64,000 nucleotides of DNA, from contig JAQISU010000182.1 of the NCBI GenBank assembly GCA_029339505.1, positions 1,604,501 through 1,668,500 of the forward strand, in the 5' to 3' direction. The translations under genes were made by a program, and so were the position numbers. This document shows, piece after piece, positions 38,238 through 45,780 of the stretch. The notes below the pieces were generated by a model that saw only the letters and a list, made by a program, of their open reading frames with translations, was not told the DNA's origin and ran no database searches. The stretch comes from Unio delphinus. Its lineage: Eukaryota > Mollusca > Bivalvia > Unionida > Unionidae. Position 1 is the stretch's first letter. Every line of letters begins with the position of its first letter.

Positions 38238-38654
38238 ATGAATCACTGCAAGTGGCTTATGATTGGATCAGTAATCCCGTGTAACAAATCATGCAGAAAC
38301 GAGTTCTGTGGGTATCATATGCAAAGCTTTCGTCGTGGAAGCCTTGGTCCGTTACCGTGCATACGATGTGGAGTTGGGGTTAGGGGAAAATCTCAGTTGT
38401 GTTTGAATTGCGGTGGTAAGCGATACAGGGAGTTGAAGCGTTATTATGATAAAAGAATAAAAAATGGACAATCAATCAGAAATTATGACCCTGACGCTGA
38501 CAAAGTCAGTATTCTTGACGCTGACAAAGTCAGTATTCTTGACGCTGACAAAGTCAGTATCCTTGACAGAGTCAAGGATAAAATCATAAGAACTCCTCAA
38601 GACTACATCGAAAGATTTATCATTAAACCAAACGATGAATTAGACAAACAATAG
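38238..38654 (+). CDS. Cys-rich zinc-binding protein, unknown function
   Basis: 138 aa from ATG 38,238. The first 60 residues contain about eight Cys and one His in CxxC-like pairs (CxRCG near 41, CxxCGG near 57), consistent with two zinc fingers. Residues 86-110 contain three tandem DADKVSIL repeats, coded by three exact 24-bp repeats. The C-terminus is charged. It is divergently paired with PolB, so it may act early, but I do not recognise a family. It lies 14 bp before the HNH gene. Confidence 0.7.
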   Translation: MNHCKWLMIGSVIPCNKSCRNEFCGYHMQSFRRGSLGPLPCIRCGVGVRGKSQLCLNCGGKRYRELKRYYDKRIKNGQSIRNYDPDADKVSILDADKVSILDADKVSILDRVKDKIIRTPQDYIERFIIKPNDELDKQ

Positions 38655-38668
38655 TATTATGTATACGA

Positions 38669-39160
38669 ATGAACCAAGAATTCAGACAACACCCTGTGAT
38701 CACAAATTATGAAGCATCCAGTGATGGTGTTGTAAGAAACCGCAGACTGAAGAAATCAGTTGGTGCTGACAATGGTATGGGGTATTTGGTGTTTGGTGCT
38801 GGAAAGAAGAAATATCTCAATCATCGTTTCGTGTACGAGTGTTTCCATGGATTGATCGAGGATGATTCTGTCATTGATCATATCGATTCTAATCCGAAAA
38901 ACAATTCTTTATCAAATCTGCAGGCTGTTACACAAAGTGAGAATACCGAACGAGGGGGGACTGGGAAATACTCGAAAAAAGCGAGTCCTGTGAAATCTTT
39001 GAATACGATAACTAACGAAGAAAAAATATTTCAATCAATGAATGAAGCCGGTAGGCACTTCGATATTTGTAGAGCCTCAGTACGATATGTTGCAGAGGGA
39101 ATAACCAAGACGGCTATTTCAAAAAGGACGGGACAAAAAGTTCAATTTAGTTATGTCTAA
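38669..39160 (+). CDS. NUMOD4-HNH-NUMOD1 homing-type endonuclease
   Basis: 163 aa. Residues ~12-30 look like NUMOD4 (NYEASSDGVVRN). Residues ~50-95 are an HNH_3 nuclease with NHRFVYECFHG followed by IDHIDSNPKNNSLSNLQ, giving the His and Asn metal/catalytic positions. Residues ~108-145 look like NUMOD1 DNA-binding helices (NEAGRHFDICRASVRYV). This architecture is known from phage and giant-virus free-standing homing endonucleases that cut DNA to spread their own gene. It is intact, not in an intron, and its stop overlaps the next ATG at 39,160. A role in element replication is also possible. Confidence 0.8.
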   Translation: MNQEFRQHPVITNYEASSDGVVRNRRLKKSVGADNGMGYLVFGAGKKKYLNHRFVYECFHGLIEDDSVIDHIDSNPKNNSLSNLQAVTQSENTERGGTGKYSKKASPVKSLNTITNEEKIFQSMNEAGRHFDICRASVRYVAEGITKTAISKRTGQKVQFSYV

Positions 39161-39204
39161 TGCGTCATATTTTTCATTTAGAAATATATCATTATTATAG
39201 AATA

Positions 39205-39561
39205 ATGAATTCTGAAAACATGAATAGCATCATATCCGAGATTTCAAAATTGAAAGGTTGGGATATTGAACTATCAGATGGGTTAAATCCTGATCAAATC
39301 ATGTCTGATTTTCAGGACATAGAATACGGAGTTAACAACAATAAATACATGCTACCAAAGAAGTATGCGCTCATCAAAAGAATTCAGAATTCTATTAAGG
39401 ACTCTCTCGCATTTTCCAGTGACATAAGTGTGTTCGCTCCGTTGTATACCATCGTAGAACGAATACGAAAAGAATTGGGGTACGAATACGAATTGAAAAA
39501 GCAGGTTAATTCTAAAGTTAGAAACCTACGGGCGTTAATTCAAGAAAATGAACAATTTTGA
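39205..39561 (+). CDS. Small unknown Polinton protein
   Basis: 118 aa from ATG 39,205. This start is preferred because it follows AATA, as at other element genes, and because the preceding 15 codons (from an overlapping ATG at 39,160) are Tyr/His-rich and unlike the rest. The protein is mostly helical by composition, ending in a Lys/Glu-rich helix. No family recognised. It is the last gene of the left module. Confidence 0.55.
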   Translation: MNSENMNSIISEISKLKGWDIELSDGLNPDQIMSDFQDIEYGVNNNKYMLPKKYALIKRIQNSIKDSLAFSSDISVFAPLYTIVERIRKELGYEYELKKQVNSKVRNLRALIQENEQF

Positions 39562-39892
39562 TTGACCGACCATTTATCATTATTTGATTGACCGACTATT
39601 TATCATTATTTGATTGTGACCGTCCCTCATAGAGATTTTAATTTTTTTTTAGCATTTTTTGATCAAAACTGTTGAAATCAGTGAATAAAAAATTGATGGC
39701 TGGTTCGGATTGATCAAAAATAGAATGGCAAAAGTCACAGTATTATATTTTATTTATAGCAATTATGTGACTTTCGCCATCGATGAACGAAGCTGTTATA
39801 GGATGAAATAACACTTCCATGACCATCCGATGGTGTTAGGTCGGGATTGAAAAATTGTTTTACAATTGAAAAATTGTTTCTGATTTCAAATA
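39562..39892. other. Non-coding spacer between replication and virion modules
   Basis: 331 bp without a frame. It has a ~27-bp direct repeat (GATTGACCGAC-ATTTATCATTATTT, at about 39,560-39,613), then a hairpin at 39,725-39,780 with 15-bp arms ATGGCAAAAGTCACA / TGTGACTTTCGCCAT (one mismatch) and 26-nt loop. Next comes an ATTGAAAAATTGTTTT repeat leading into the late-promoter-like motif. It could hold a transcript end, a promoter or a replication signal. Confidence 0.6.
39725..39780. terminator. 15-bp stem hairpin in the inter-module spacer
   Basis: Inverted arms match at 14 of 15 positions around a 26-nt AT-rich loop. Position between gene modules suggests a transcription boundary, but a replication or recombination role is equally possible. 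Confidence 0.4.
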
Positions 39893-39895
39893 ATG
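39863..39895 (+). promoter_or_regulatory. Late-promoter-like motif, copy 1
   Basis: A 33-base sequence starting CAATTGAAAAATTG, containing TTTCTGATTTCAAATA and ending on the start ATG of the 330-aa gene. It recurs with one mismatch at 40,918-40,950, also ending on an ATG. Confidence 0.6.
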
Positions 39896-40885
39896 GTCAA
39901 TGAAGCATTAACAACCCGATTGACTCGTGAACGACTGGATGCAATCAGGAGATTTGTACCAATTCGTGACTCTGTACGGAATAAACTACAACAACGACAG
40001 AGTCTTCAGACTGATTTTGCTATGGGATCCGAAGAATTGTTTAAACCAGTAACCACAGCAACGAAGGGGATAGAGCGTGCTATACTAGGAGATGTTCCTG
40101 AGACGGGAAAATCTGTTATTGGTGAACTTGAAAAAATAGCAGCGAAAACTGAACAAACAGAACAAATAGAACAAATAGAATCAAAAAGAACAGTTGATGA
40201 TTTACGCGTGAGATTTACCGAGACCGGGTTAGCAGCAATTGATGAGACTAAACTAGCAGATATTCCTGCGCTTGTTGTTACGACTTATGAAAACAGAAAA
40301 AAAATGTTGAAACCAGAACATCATAAATATGTTAGAAATATAACTCACTGGGCTGATATATTCTATAAGATCAAAACTGAAAAAAGTCAAATTAAGACAG
40401 ATAGTCCATCATACAATGGATATATCAATGCGGTGGGTAACGTGTATAAACGATTTGAAGAACAAAAACAAAAACAAAAACCACCAAAATTGCAAAGGCG
40501 GCGACAGCAACCTGCAAAGAAACTACTCTACTCTCCTAAAAAACAACAACTACCACCTGATGATGATTTTCTTGATTATTTATTACAAGAAGCCGATTTA
40601 GAAAAACAGGATGAAGCAACTGGTTATAGCGGAAGTGGATTGCAAGATTCCAGTGGAAACTCAAAGAGTGAAAACGCTAGCGTTTCATGCCCTGGTAGTG
40701 TTATCAATGATATATCACGATTAGAAGTTCTTGTAGGAGGTTTCCGAGCTGGAAATAACTCACCGGAAATAATTAATGAAGCATCTGATATCTGTAGACG
40801 ATTATTTCAGGGTGGTATCATGGATATCAGCACATATCGAGATTTCATTGGCGAGTTAGTGGAAAGTGGGTATCACAGTGATTAA
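39893..40885 (+). CDS. Conserved-type Polinton virion protein, 330 aa
   Basis: 330 aa, first gene of the virion block. N-terminal third is charged and helical, with an EQTEQIEQIE run near 95. The middle (about 190-220) is a Gln/Lys/Arg-rich basic stretch likely to bind nucleic acid. The C-terminal ~60 residues are the best-ordered part (ISRLEVLVGGFRAGN ... DISTYRDFIGEL). LVGG/F at 280-284 fits the adenain consensus (M/I/L)xGG/x, so the element's protease may cut here. One perfect GCTAGC-centred palindrome lies inside the gene (40,672-40,685). I do not recognise a named family; an internal or scaffold role is a guess. Confidence 0.7.
   Translation: MVNEALTTRLTRERLDAIRRFVPIRDSVRNKLQQRQSLQTDFAMGSEELFKPVTTATKGIERAILGDVPETGKSVIGELEKIAAKTEQTEQIEQIESKRTVDDLRVRFTETGLAAIDETKLADIPALVVTTYENRKKMLKPEHHKYVRNITHWADIFYKIKTEKSQIKTDSPSYNGYINAVGNVYKRFEEQKQKQKPPKLQRRRQQPAKKLLYSPKKQQLPPDDDFLDYLLQEADLEKQDEATGYSGSGLQDSSGNSKSENASVSCPGSVINDISRLEVLVGGFRAGNNSPEIINEASDICRRLFQGGIMDISTYRDFIGELVESGYHSD
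40672..40685. repeat. GCTAGC-centred palindrome, copy 3
   Basis: AAACGCTAGCGTTT inside the 330-aa gene. Confidence 0.85.
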
Positions 40886-40902
40886 TCACCGAGACTGAAT
40901 AA

Positions 40903-40916
40903 AAACGCTAGCGTTT
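40903..40916. repeat. GCTAGC-centred palindrome, copy 4
   Basis: AAACGCTAGCGTTT, non-coding, directly before late-promoter-like motif copy 2. Confidence 0.85.
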
Positions 40917-40917
40917 C

Positions 40918-40950
40918 CAATTGAAAAATGGTTTCTGATTTCAAATAATG
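40918..40950 (+). promoter_or_regulatory. Late-promoter-like motif, copy 2
   Basis: Same 33-base block as at 39,863 with one change (ATTG to ATGG), again ending on the gene's ATG. A looser version (GAAAATCGTTTATGATTTCA) lies at 41,411-41,430 before the major capsid gene. Confidence 0.6.
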
Positions 40951-41412
40951 ATCATACACTACAATCATGATAAACCAACCCCCGTCTACGTAGTTAATTC
41001 ACGGTTTCCAGTTTATAGAGCATACTACGGAGATGGTTTAGGCAATACCATTGCAGGGTTATTTGCGAGAATGGCTCCAAAAGTGATGCCGTTGGCTAAA
41101 CAACTAGGAATGAAAGCAATTGAAGTTATTCGTGATAAGGGTATTGGTGCTGTTGGAGATCTTGCTGGAAAAGCGTTTTCAGCCGCGAAGAATAAAATAA
41201 CATCATTAGTGAAATCACGAAGTGATTTACGAGAAAAATCCAAAGGATTTTCAAAGAAACCGTTACCATCTACAGCGGAAATGCCTGCAAGTGTTAGTAG
41301 AATTATAAATAACGCAGTAGACGAAAAATTAGCGTCGATGGCTTTAACTCCCGACCAAAGCAATATTGCAAATATGATAGCAGGAAGCGGCTTTAAAAAA
41401 CTACGTCGATGA
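40948..41412 (+). CDS. pVI-like minor virion protein
   Basis: 154 aa. The middle (about 30-75) is an amphipathic, Gly/Ala-rich segment (GDGLGNTIAGLFARMAPKVM) suited to membrane contact. The rest is basic and helical. The last residues read IAGS/GFKKLRR. This matches the adenain cleavage rule (M/I/L)xGx/G and leaves a seven-residue basic tail, like the C-terminal peptide of adenovirus pVI that activates its protease. Size, position just before the capsid gene and tail all fit a pVI analogue, but overall sequence similarity is not established. The frame is intact. Confidence 0.6.
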   Translation: MIIHYNHDKPTPVYVVNSRFPVYRAYYGDGLGNTIAGLFARMAPKVMPLAKQLGMKAIEVIRDKGIGAVGDLAGKAFSAAKNKITSLVKSRSDLREKSKGFSKKPLPSTAEMPASVSRIINNAVDEKLASMALTPDQSNIANMIAGSGFKKLRR

Positions 41413-41458
41413 AAATCGTTTATGATTTCACGATTTAGACTCTGATAAATAGAATAAA

Positions 41459-42856
41459 ATGTTCAAAAAATCACATGATCCGGCGTTTGATATAGACGCC
41501 CCAGTTGGCAAGGATGATTCTGTACGCGATTATCAATATTACGCTTATCATGCGATAGACGCAAATAGTCGATCGCGAATTGAACTTCAAGTCCATGATA
41601 CCAGTAAATACTTTCTACCCGCTGAAGCGTTTATTGAAGTAGAAGGAGAACTTGTAACAGCTGGTGGAGCATCATATCCAGATGGTACTCAAGTCGGTTT
41701 TGTCAATAATGGTATTATGGCGTTATTTGAGAGTGCAAGATACCTCATTGATGGAAAGGAAATCGAGTCGATAGATCGCGATGTTGATATGGCTACAACA
41801 ATAATCGGGTTAGCGAGATATTCCGATGATTATACAAGATCAGCAGGACCTTCTATGATGTTTGCAAAGGATGTTAAAAATACCGCTGGAGGAATTCAAT
41901 TCGTTGTAAGACGACCAAAGAATAATGCTGGTAATGCTAATATTGATGTCGAGGATATGATTATAAACAACGACGTTAATTTCAATCTAGGAGCTGCAAC
42001 ACGAAACTCAATGTTGGGATTAGGGCGTAAACCATTTTCATGCGCGATTCCACTGCATCATATTTTTGGATTCTGTAGAAACGTCCGAAAAGTTATTTAT
42101 GGGGCGAAGCATACAGTATCGCTTGTACGAAAGAGTGATGATAATGACGCAATCTGGAGGATTCCAGCAGATGCTGCAAATCCCAATGCTGATGCCGGTA
42201 AAGTCAATTTAACAAAAATATCATTGTGGATGCCAGTGTTGACTCCAGCAATCACCGCAGAAGAACGATTACTATCATTTATGGACCAAGGAGGAAAGTC
42301 GTTGTTGAGTTGGCTAACCGTGAGTACAGATGTGAAGCAATCAAATCTGAACGGGTTATTCACGTGGAATCTAGCATCAAAACAAGGTGTTGCTGCGCCA
42401 CGTCATATATTCGTAGCGTTACAAGATACCACACGAGTTGGCGATCAACGTTTCAGTCATATGATATTTGATCAGTTAGGTGTGAAAGACATCTCACTGA
42501 GAATAAACGGCCAACAGGAACCATCCGAGGATATACAACTTAATTACACAGAAAATCATATTGCACGCGTGTATCATCGTCTGTTGTCATTTATGGCACG
42601 CGATCAAAATGTCGATACTGGTTTGCAAATATCACAATATGATTTTAAAAATCTGTATCCAATCTATTACTTCTCACTGGAACATCTCGATTTAACAAGA
42701 CAGTCCGTCGTTGATATACACTTTAGAGCTAATGTGACTCGTGGTGCTATTGCTAATTATAGAGCGGTTGCTGTCATTCTCAGTGATAAATCAATGCTAC
42801 TCGAAGGTGTTGGTGGAAGAATGAGAGTGGTAGATGCACCAGTAGAAAACATGTAA
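41459..42856 (+). CDS. MCP: Putative major capsid protein (double jelly-roll)
   Basis: 465 aa, the longest virion ORF. Polintons encode a double jelly-roll capsid protein related to those of adenovirus, virophages and PRD1-type viruses, and this ORF fits in length, position and beta-rich composition. It starts with a DAPVGKDDSVRDYQYYAYHAI stretch; the first half has repeated hydrophobic strands; the middle reads IPLHHIFGFCRNVRKVIYG; the C-terminal half ends in the strand-like VVDIHFRANV ... NYRAVAVILSDKSML. No adenain site is apparent. Upstream, ACGATTTAGA is shared with the leader of the next gene. Assignment rests on context and general character, not on a structural match. Confidence 0.75.
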   Translation: MFKKSHDPAFDIDAPVGKDDSVRDYQYYAYHAIDANSRSRIELQVHDTSKYFLPAEAFIEVEGELVTAGGASYPDGTQVGFVNNGIMALFESARYLIDGKEIESIDRDVDMATTIIGLARYSDDYTRSAGPSMMFAKDVKNTAGGIQFVVRRPKNNAGNANIDVEDMIINNDVNFNLGAATRNSMLGLGRKPFSCAIPLHHIFGFCRNVRKVIYGAKHTVSLVRKSDDNDAIWRIPADAANPNADAGKVNLTKISLWMPVLTPAITAEERLLSFMDQGGKSLLSWLTVSTDVKQSNLNGLFTWNLASKQGVAAPRHIFVALQDTTRVGDQRFSHMIFDQLGVKDISLRINGQQEPSEDIQLNYTENHIARVYHRLLSFMARDQNVDTGLQISQYDFKNLYPIYYFSLEHLDLTRQSVVDIHFRANVTRGAIANYRAVAVILSDKSMLLEGVGGRMRVVDAPVENM

Positions 42857-42896
42857 TTGAAATTGTAAACGATTTAGAATCAATCTATTATGTATA

Positions 42897-43376
42897 ATGT
42901 CATATAGTGTTATTAGTGTTACGTTAACTCCCGGTCAATTAAAAAAATTGCAATCGGAATCAGCTAAAAAATGTGGAACCACAATCACGTTGAAACCCAA
43001 CCAAATGACTGGTGGTGCAAATAAATTATCGCTGACAACTCGTCAGGTGAAACATTTCAATGATGCACTTGCAGCCAAAAAAGGTGTTCAGATTACTCTT
43101 TCTGCGGCTGCTATCAAAAATATGATTAAAACAGGCGGTATATTTCCATTGTTAGCTGCGATTCCAGCATTGATTGCAGCAGCAGCCCCAGCGGTGGCTA
43201 AAGCGGCAGCGTTAGGAGCCGTTGGTACTGCAGCAGGAATGGCACTAAAGAAGGCAACTGGGAAAGGATATAAAAAAAAGGGACGATCCGTTCACGGATT
43301 GGGTCTAAGACTACCAGGAACCCCGTATTCGTGGTACAGCGGAAAGGGTCTAAGACTACCAGGAACGATTTATTAA
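42897..43376 (+). CDS. Polinton virion-associated protein with membrane segment
   Basis: 159 aa. Residues 1-85 hold two related blocks of the form LTPGQLKKLQSESAKK / LTTRQVKHFNDALAAKKG, a pattern I associate with Polinton-encoded proteins. MTGG/A (37-41) between the blocks fits the adenain consensus. Residues ~96-124 are a long Ala-rich hydrophobic segment (GGIFPLLAAIPALIAAAAPAV) able to span a membrane. The basic tail has two copies of GLRLPGT, coded by a 48-bp-spaced direct repeat. It lies 40 bp after the capsid gene and 20 bp before the protease. Exact role is unknown. Confidence 0.7.
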   Translation: MSYSVISVTLTPGQLKKLQSESAKKCGTTITLKPNQMTGGANKLSLTTRQVKHFNDALAAKKGVQITLSAAAIKNMIKTGGIFPLLAAIPALIAAAAPAVAKAAALGAVGTAAGMALKKATGKGYKKKGRSVHGLGLRLPGTPYSWYSGKGLRLPGTIY

Positions 43377-43396
43377 TTCAGGAATCGAAGATTCCC

Positions 43397-43834
43397 ATGT
43401 CCAATTTTGATTTAATGGATGCGGCTAAAAAACTAGTGATTAAAAATTTCAGAGGTGTTTTTATGAAAGATCAATTACCACATCAACCAAACAAAACTGA
43501 AACAGGTATTATTAATCTCGATAACAGCACCGGACCTGGTACTCACTGGGTTGCATACGCTATTGATCCACGTGGGATTGTTTATTTCGATTCATATGGA
43601 TTAGCCCCACCAAAAGAGTTTATGCGGTATATAAAAACCCTTCCAATGAAGACTTGGTATTCTACGCTACCAACACAACAAATGAATGACCCACCAATAT
43701 GTGGCAGCGAAGTATTAAATGTCCTTGACGCTATTTCTAACTCCTTGAGTAACCCAAGCGGAAAACCACCTCATATTGTCGTAAATGACTACACCAGCAA
43801 TCGCTTTTTAGAGAGAGAAAGAGTTTTACAATAA
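43397..43834 (+). CDS. PRO: Adenain-like cysteine maturation protease
   Basis: 145 aa from ATG 43,397; the frame is open further upstream but has no earlier ATG. Family C5/Ulp1 fold, the hallmark Polinton protease that trims virion proteins. Catalytic residues in the right order: His50 in GTHWVAY, Asp65 in YFDSYG, Gln94 in TQQ (oxyanion hole) and Cys102 in PPICG. The residues after the nucleophile are SEVLNVL rather than the common aromatic-Cys pattern, but the core is complete. Candidate substrates are the three neighbouring proteins with (M/I/L)xGG/x or xGx/G sites. One base separates its stop from the next ATG. Confidence 0.9.
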   Translation: MSNFDLMDAAKKLVIKNFRGVFMKDQLPHQPNKTETGIINLDNSTGPGTHWVAYAIDPRGIVYFDSYGLAPPKEFMRYIKTLPMKTWYSTLPTQQMNDPPICGSEVLNVLDAISNSLSNPSGKPPHIVVNDYTSNRFLERERVLQ

Positions 43835-43835
43835 C

Positions 43836-45041
43836 ATGATTGATATTTGGGGGAGATCTTTGAAACCCAAACCCGATGGCACTGCACCACCTGATTCTAT
43901 CAAGGATGTAAAAAAAATAATTGAAGATGAAATAGCTGAGACGTTAAATTTAACAAGTGTTGATCCTAATGAAATAGTTGTATTTCAAGACAAACAGGGT
44001 AAATTGAAATCCAGTGATGTGTCATTGAATGACATTTTGATACGGCAGCGCGACGCCGCTGAAAACTCTATTGCGCTGTATTCCAACGACGGACGACTTA
44101 AACCAGGCGCACTTGTGTCTACGATCACAGACGCGATTGCCACCCACAACAAGATGATTATCACCAACAACCGCATGATTACCGACAACGACAACAGGAT
44201 TACCACCCAAGACAACAAGATTACTACCCACGGCCGTGAGCTGGATGATCATATACGAGGTTATAATTCTTTTCGCAAAAATGTTATACATAAATTCTTT
44301 GGAACCCCTCTTGTGGTTGGCATGACTCTCACTGAAATTAAAGACTTGTTGAATTCATTCTTCGCTAACAAGGAAGCTGGAAGGATGATGACTGCTTCAG
44401 AATTCAAGGCAAATTATCTCGAGATTTCTAAACTAATAGAAGATCAAAAACCCACTAACGACATTGTTGGTAGATTCTTTGGAAACCCGCTTGTGGCAGA
44501 CTCGACTCTCGCGGAAATTAAGCACGCGCTTGACGAACAAAAACCCATCAGCGAAATGGCTAAAAATTTCTTTGAGGGTTCTAAAAGTTACAATATCACG
44601 ACGACATATTCTGAACTCAACAGGAATTATCTAAACCGAAAAGGTTTGGAACTTGACATCCTGCTGGCTTCATTTTTTAAACTCCGCGATGGAAAGTTGA
44701 TGAAATATACTGAAATCAAAAAAACCTATCTCGACGTTTATGACGATATTGCTAAACTAAAAGAAACCTCTGAAAGGGTAAAGCATGGGACCTTTGATTG
44801 GATAAAAGAATCTAATGCTAAATTGAAAGTCAATATCGAGAAGTGGCCTCATGGTATCTACAGGATGACGTTAATCTCTGACAAGCAATTTGATATCATC
44901 GTAAGCGGTAAAACCTATTTTGGTGGCACCGCAACAGTAATTATCCGGGGTGAAGAAGAATTTGAGATTGTCGCGGTTGATAATACGATTAGATCAAAAA
45001 TATCCTGGTGCTTAGAATTCATATGCGAAGTAAATAACTAA
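43836..45041 (+). CDS. Fibre-like repetitive coiled-coil protein
   Basis: 401 aa. Residues ~100-145 show isoleucines every seven residues (MIITNNR, MITDNDN, RITTQDN, KITTHGR), a regular heptad stalk. After it come two copies of a module with FFG-PLV...TL-EIK (about 152-172 and 210-230) and a third, weaker copy. The last ~90 residues are beta-rich (GIYRMTLISDKQFDIIVSGK) and could be a globular tip. Modular shaft plus terminal domain is the plan of viral fibres and attachment proteins, so host-surface binding is a reasonable guess. No similarity to a known fibre is claimed. It is translationally close-packed with the protease gene. Confidence 0.6.
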   Translation: MIDIWGRSLKPKPDGTAPPDSIKDVKKIIEDEIAETLNLTSVDPNEIVVFQDKQGKLKSSDVSLNDILIRQRDAAENSIALYSNDGRLKPGALVSTITDAIATHNKMIITNNRMITDNDNRITTQDNKITTHGRELDDHIRGYNSFRKNVIHKFFGTPLVVGMTLTEIKDLLNSFFANKEAGRMMTASEFKANYLEISKLIEDQKPTNDIVGRFFGNPLVADSTLAEIKHALDEQKPISEMAKNFFEGSKSYNITTTYSELNRNYLNRKGLELDILLASFFKLRDGKLMKYTEIKKTYLDVYDDIAKLKETSERVKHGTFDWIKESNAKLKVNIEKWPHGIYRMTLISDKQFDIIVSGKTYFGGTATVIIRGEEEFEIVAVDNTIRSKISWCLEFICEVNN

Positions 45042-45088
45042 ATTGAAAGGATTTCACAATTGAAAACGCTAGTATTTTTAAAATAACA

Positions 45089-45634
45089 ATGATTTCATCA
45101 ACGCAATGTCGCTATGATCAGGTCAGAGAATTTCAGAATAGACTCAAAACCCTCACTGAGGAGTATCAAATAAAAATAAAAAAATACCGACGAAGAATCA
45201 CCGCAATTGATGTTATTATGTACTCGGTGTCAAGCGTTCTCGCTGGCGCCGGAATAATACTTGCATCGGTTACAATGATTGCCCCGGTCGTAGTTCCAAT
45301 TTGCATTTCTGCGGTGGCTACAATCGGGGGTATATCAACCGGGATAGCAAAAAAGATACCATCATGCAGCCAGAGTAAACTGCAGAATTACTTACTTCAA
45401 TTTCATATTGCATCAACCGCATATTCGCAATTATCATTGATGATATCGTCGTCACTCGATAATACGGTTATATCAGATAGTGAATTCTCAGCGATGGTCA
45501 GTATTTTTGATTCCGCGATATCGAAATTAGAGCGACAACATGAGTATAATAACAATGACAACACCGATGGAATCAGAAAACACGAACCCAAAAAACAAAA
45601 TGATCTCAATAATATCAACATTACCAGATTGTGA
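45089..45634 (+). CDS. Two-TM-segment virion or membrane protein
   Basis: 181 aa. An N-terminal helix (residues 8-38, Lys/Arg/Glu-rich) precedes two adjacent hydrophobic segments at about 40-62 and 65-85 (SVSSVLAGAGIILASVTMIA then PVVVPICISAVATIGGI). A second helical region follows at 95-150. Similar glycine-rich double-TM proteins occur in Polintons, of unknown job. The last ~30 residues derive from a 151-bp tandem duplication that includes the start of the next gene, so the native C-terminus may have been replaced. The 45,060-45,088 leader has a degenerate half of the GCTAGC palindrome. Confidence 0.6.
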   Translation: MISSTQCRYDQVREFQNRLKTLTEEYQIKIKKYRRRITAIDVIMYSVSSVLAGAGIILASVTMIAPVVVPICISAVATIGGISTGIAKKIPSCSQSKLQNYLLQFHIASTAYSQLSLMISSSLDNTVISDSEFSAMVSIFDSAISKLERQHEYNNNDNTDGIRKHEPKKQNDLNNINITRL

Positions 45635-45780
45635 ATTCTCAGTGATGGTCAGTATTTATGATTCCTCGATACCAAAATTAGAAATAAATCATGAGTATAA
45701 TAACAATGACAACACCGCAGGAATTACTTCAACGAATAGTGGAGAACACGAACCCAGTACAAACAAGCATGATATCAATA
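45470..45780. repeat. 151-bp tandem duplication across a gene boundary
   Basis: Two diverged copies offset by 151 bp. Anchors are GTGAATTCTCAG at 45,480/45,631 and ATGAGTATAATAACAATGAC at 45,540/45,691. The duplicated piece contains the end of the TM-protein gene and the first codons of the jelly-roll gene, so a second copy of the latter's start lies inside the former, in a different frame. Confidence 0.9.

Noticed and set aside
43331..43396. Upstream extension of the protease ORF
   Set aside because: This stretch has no ATG, overlaps the end of the previous gene, and lies outside the protease domain; ATG 43,397 is the sensible start.
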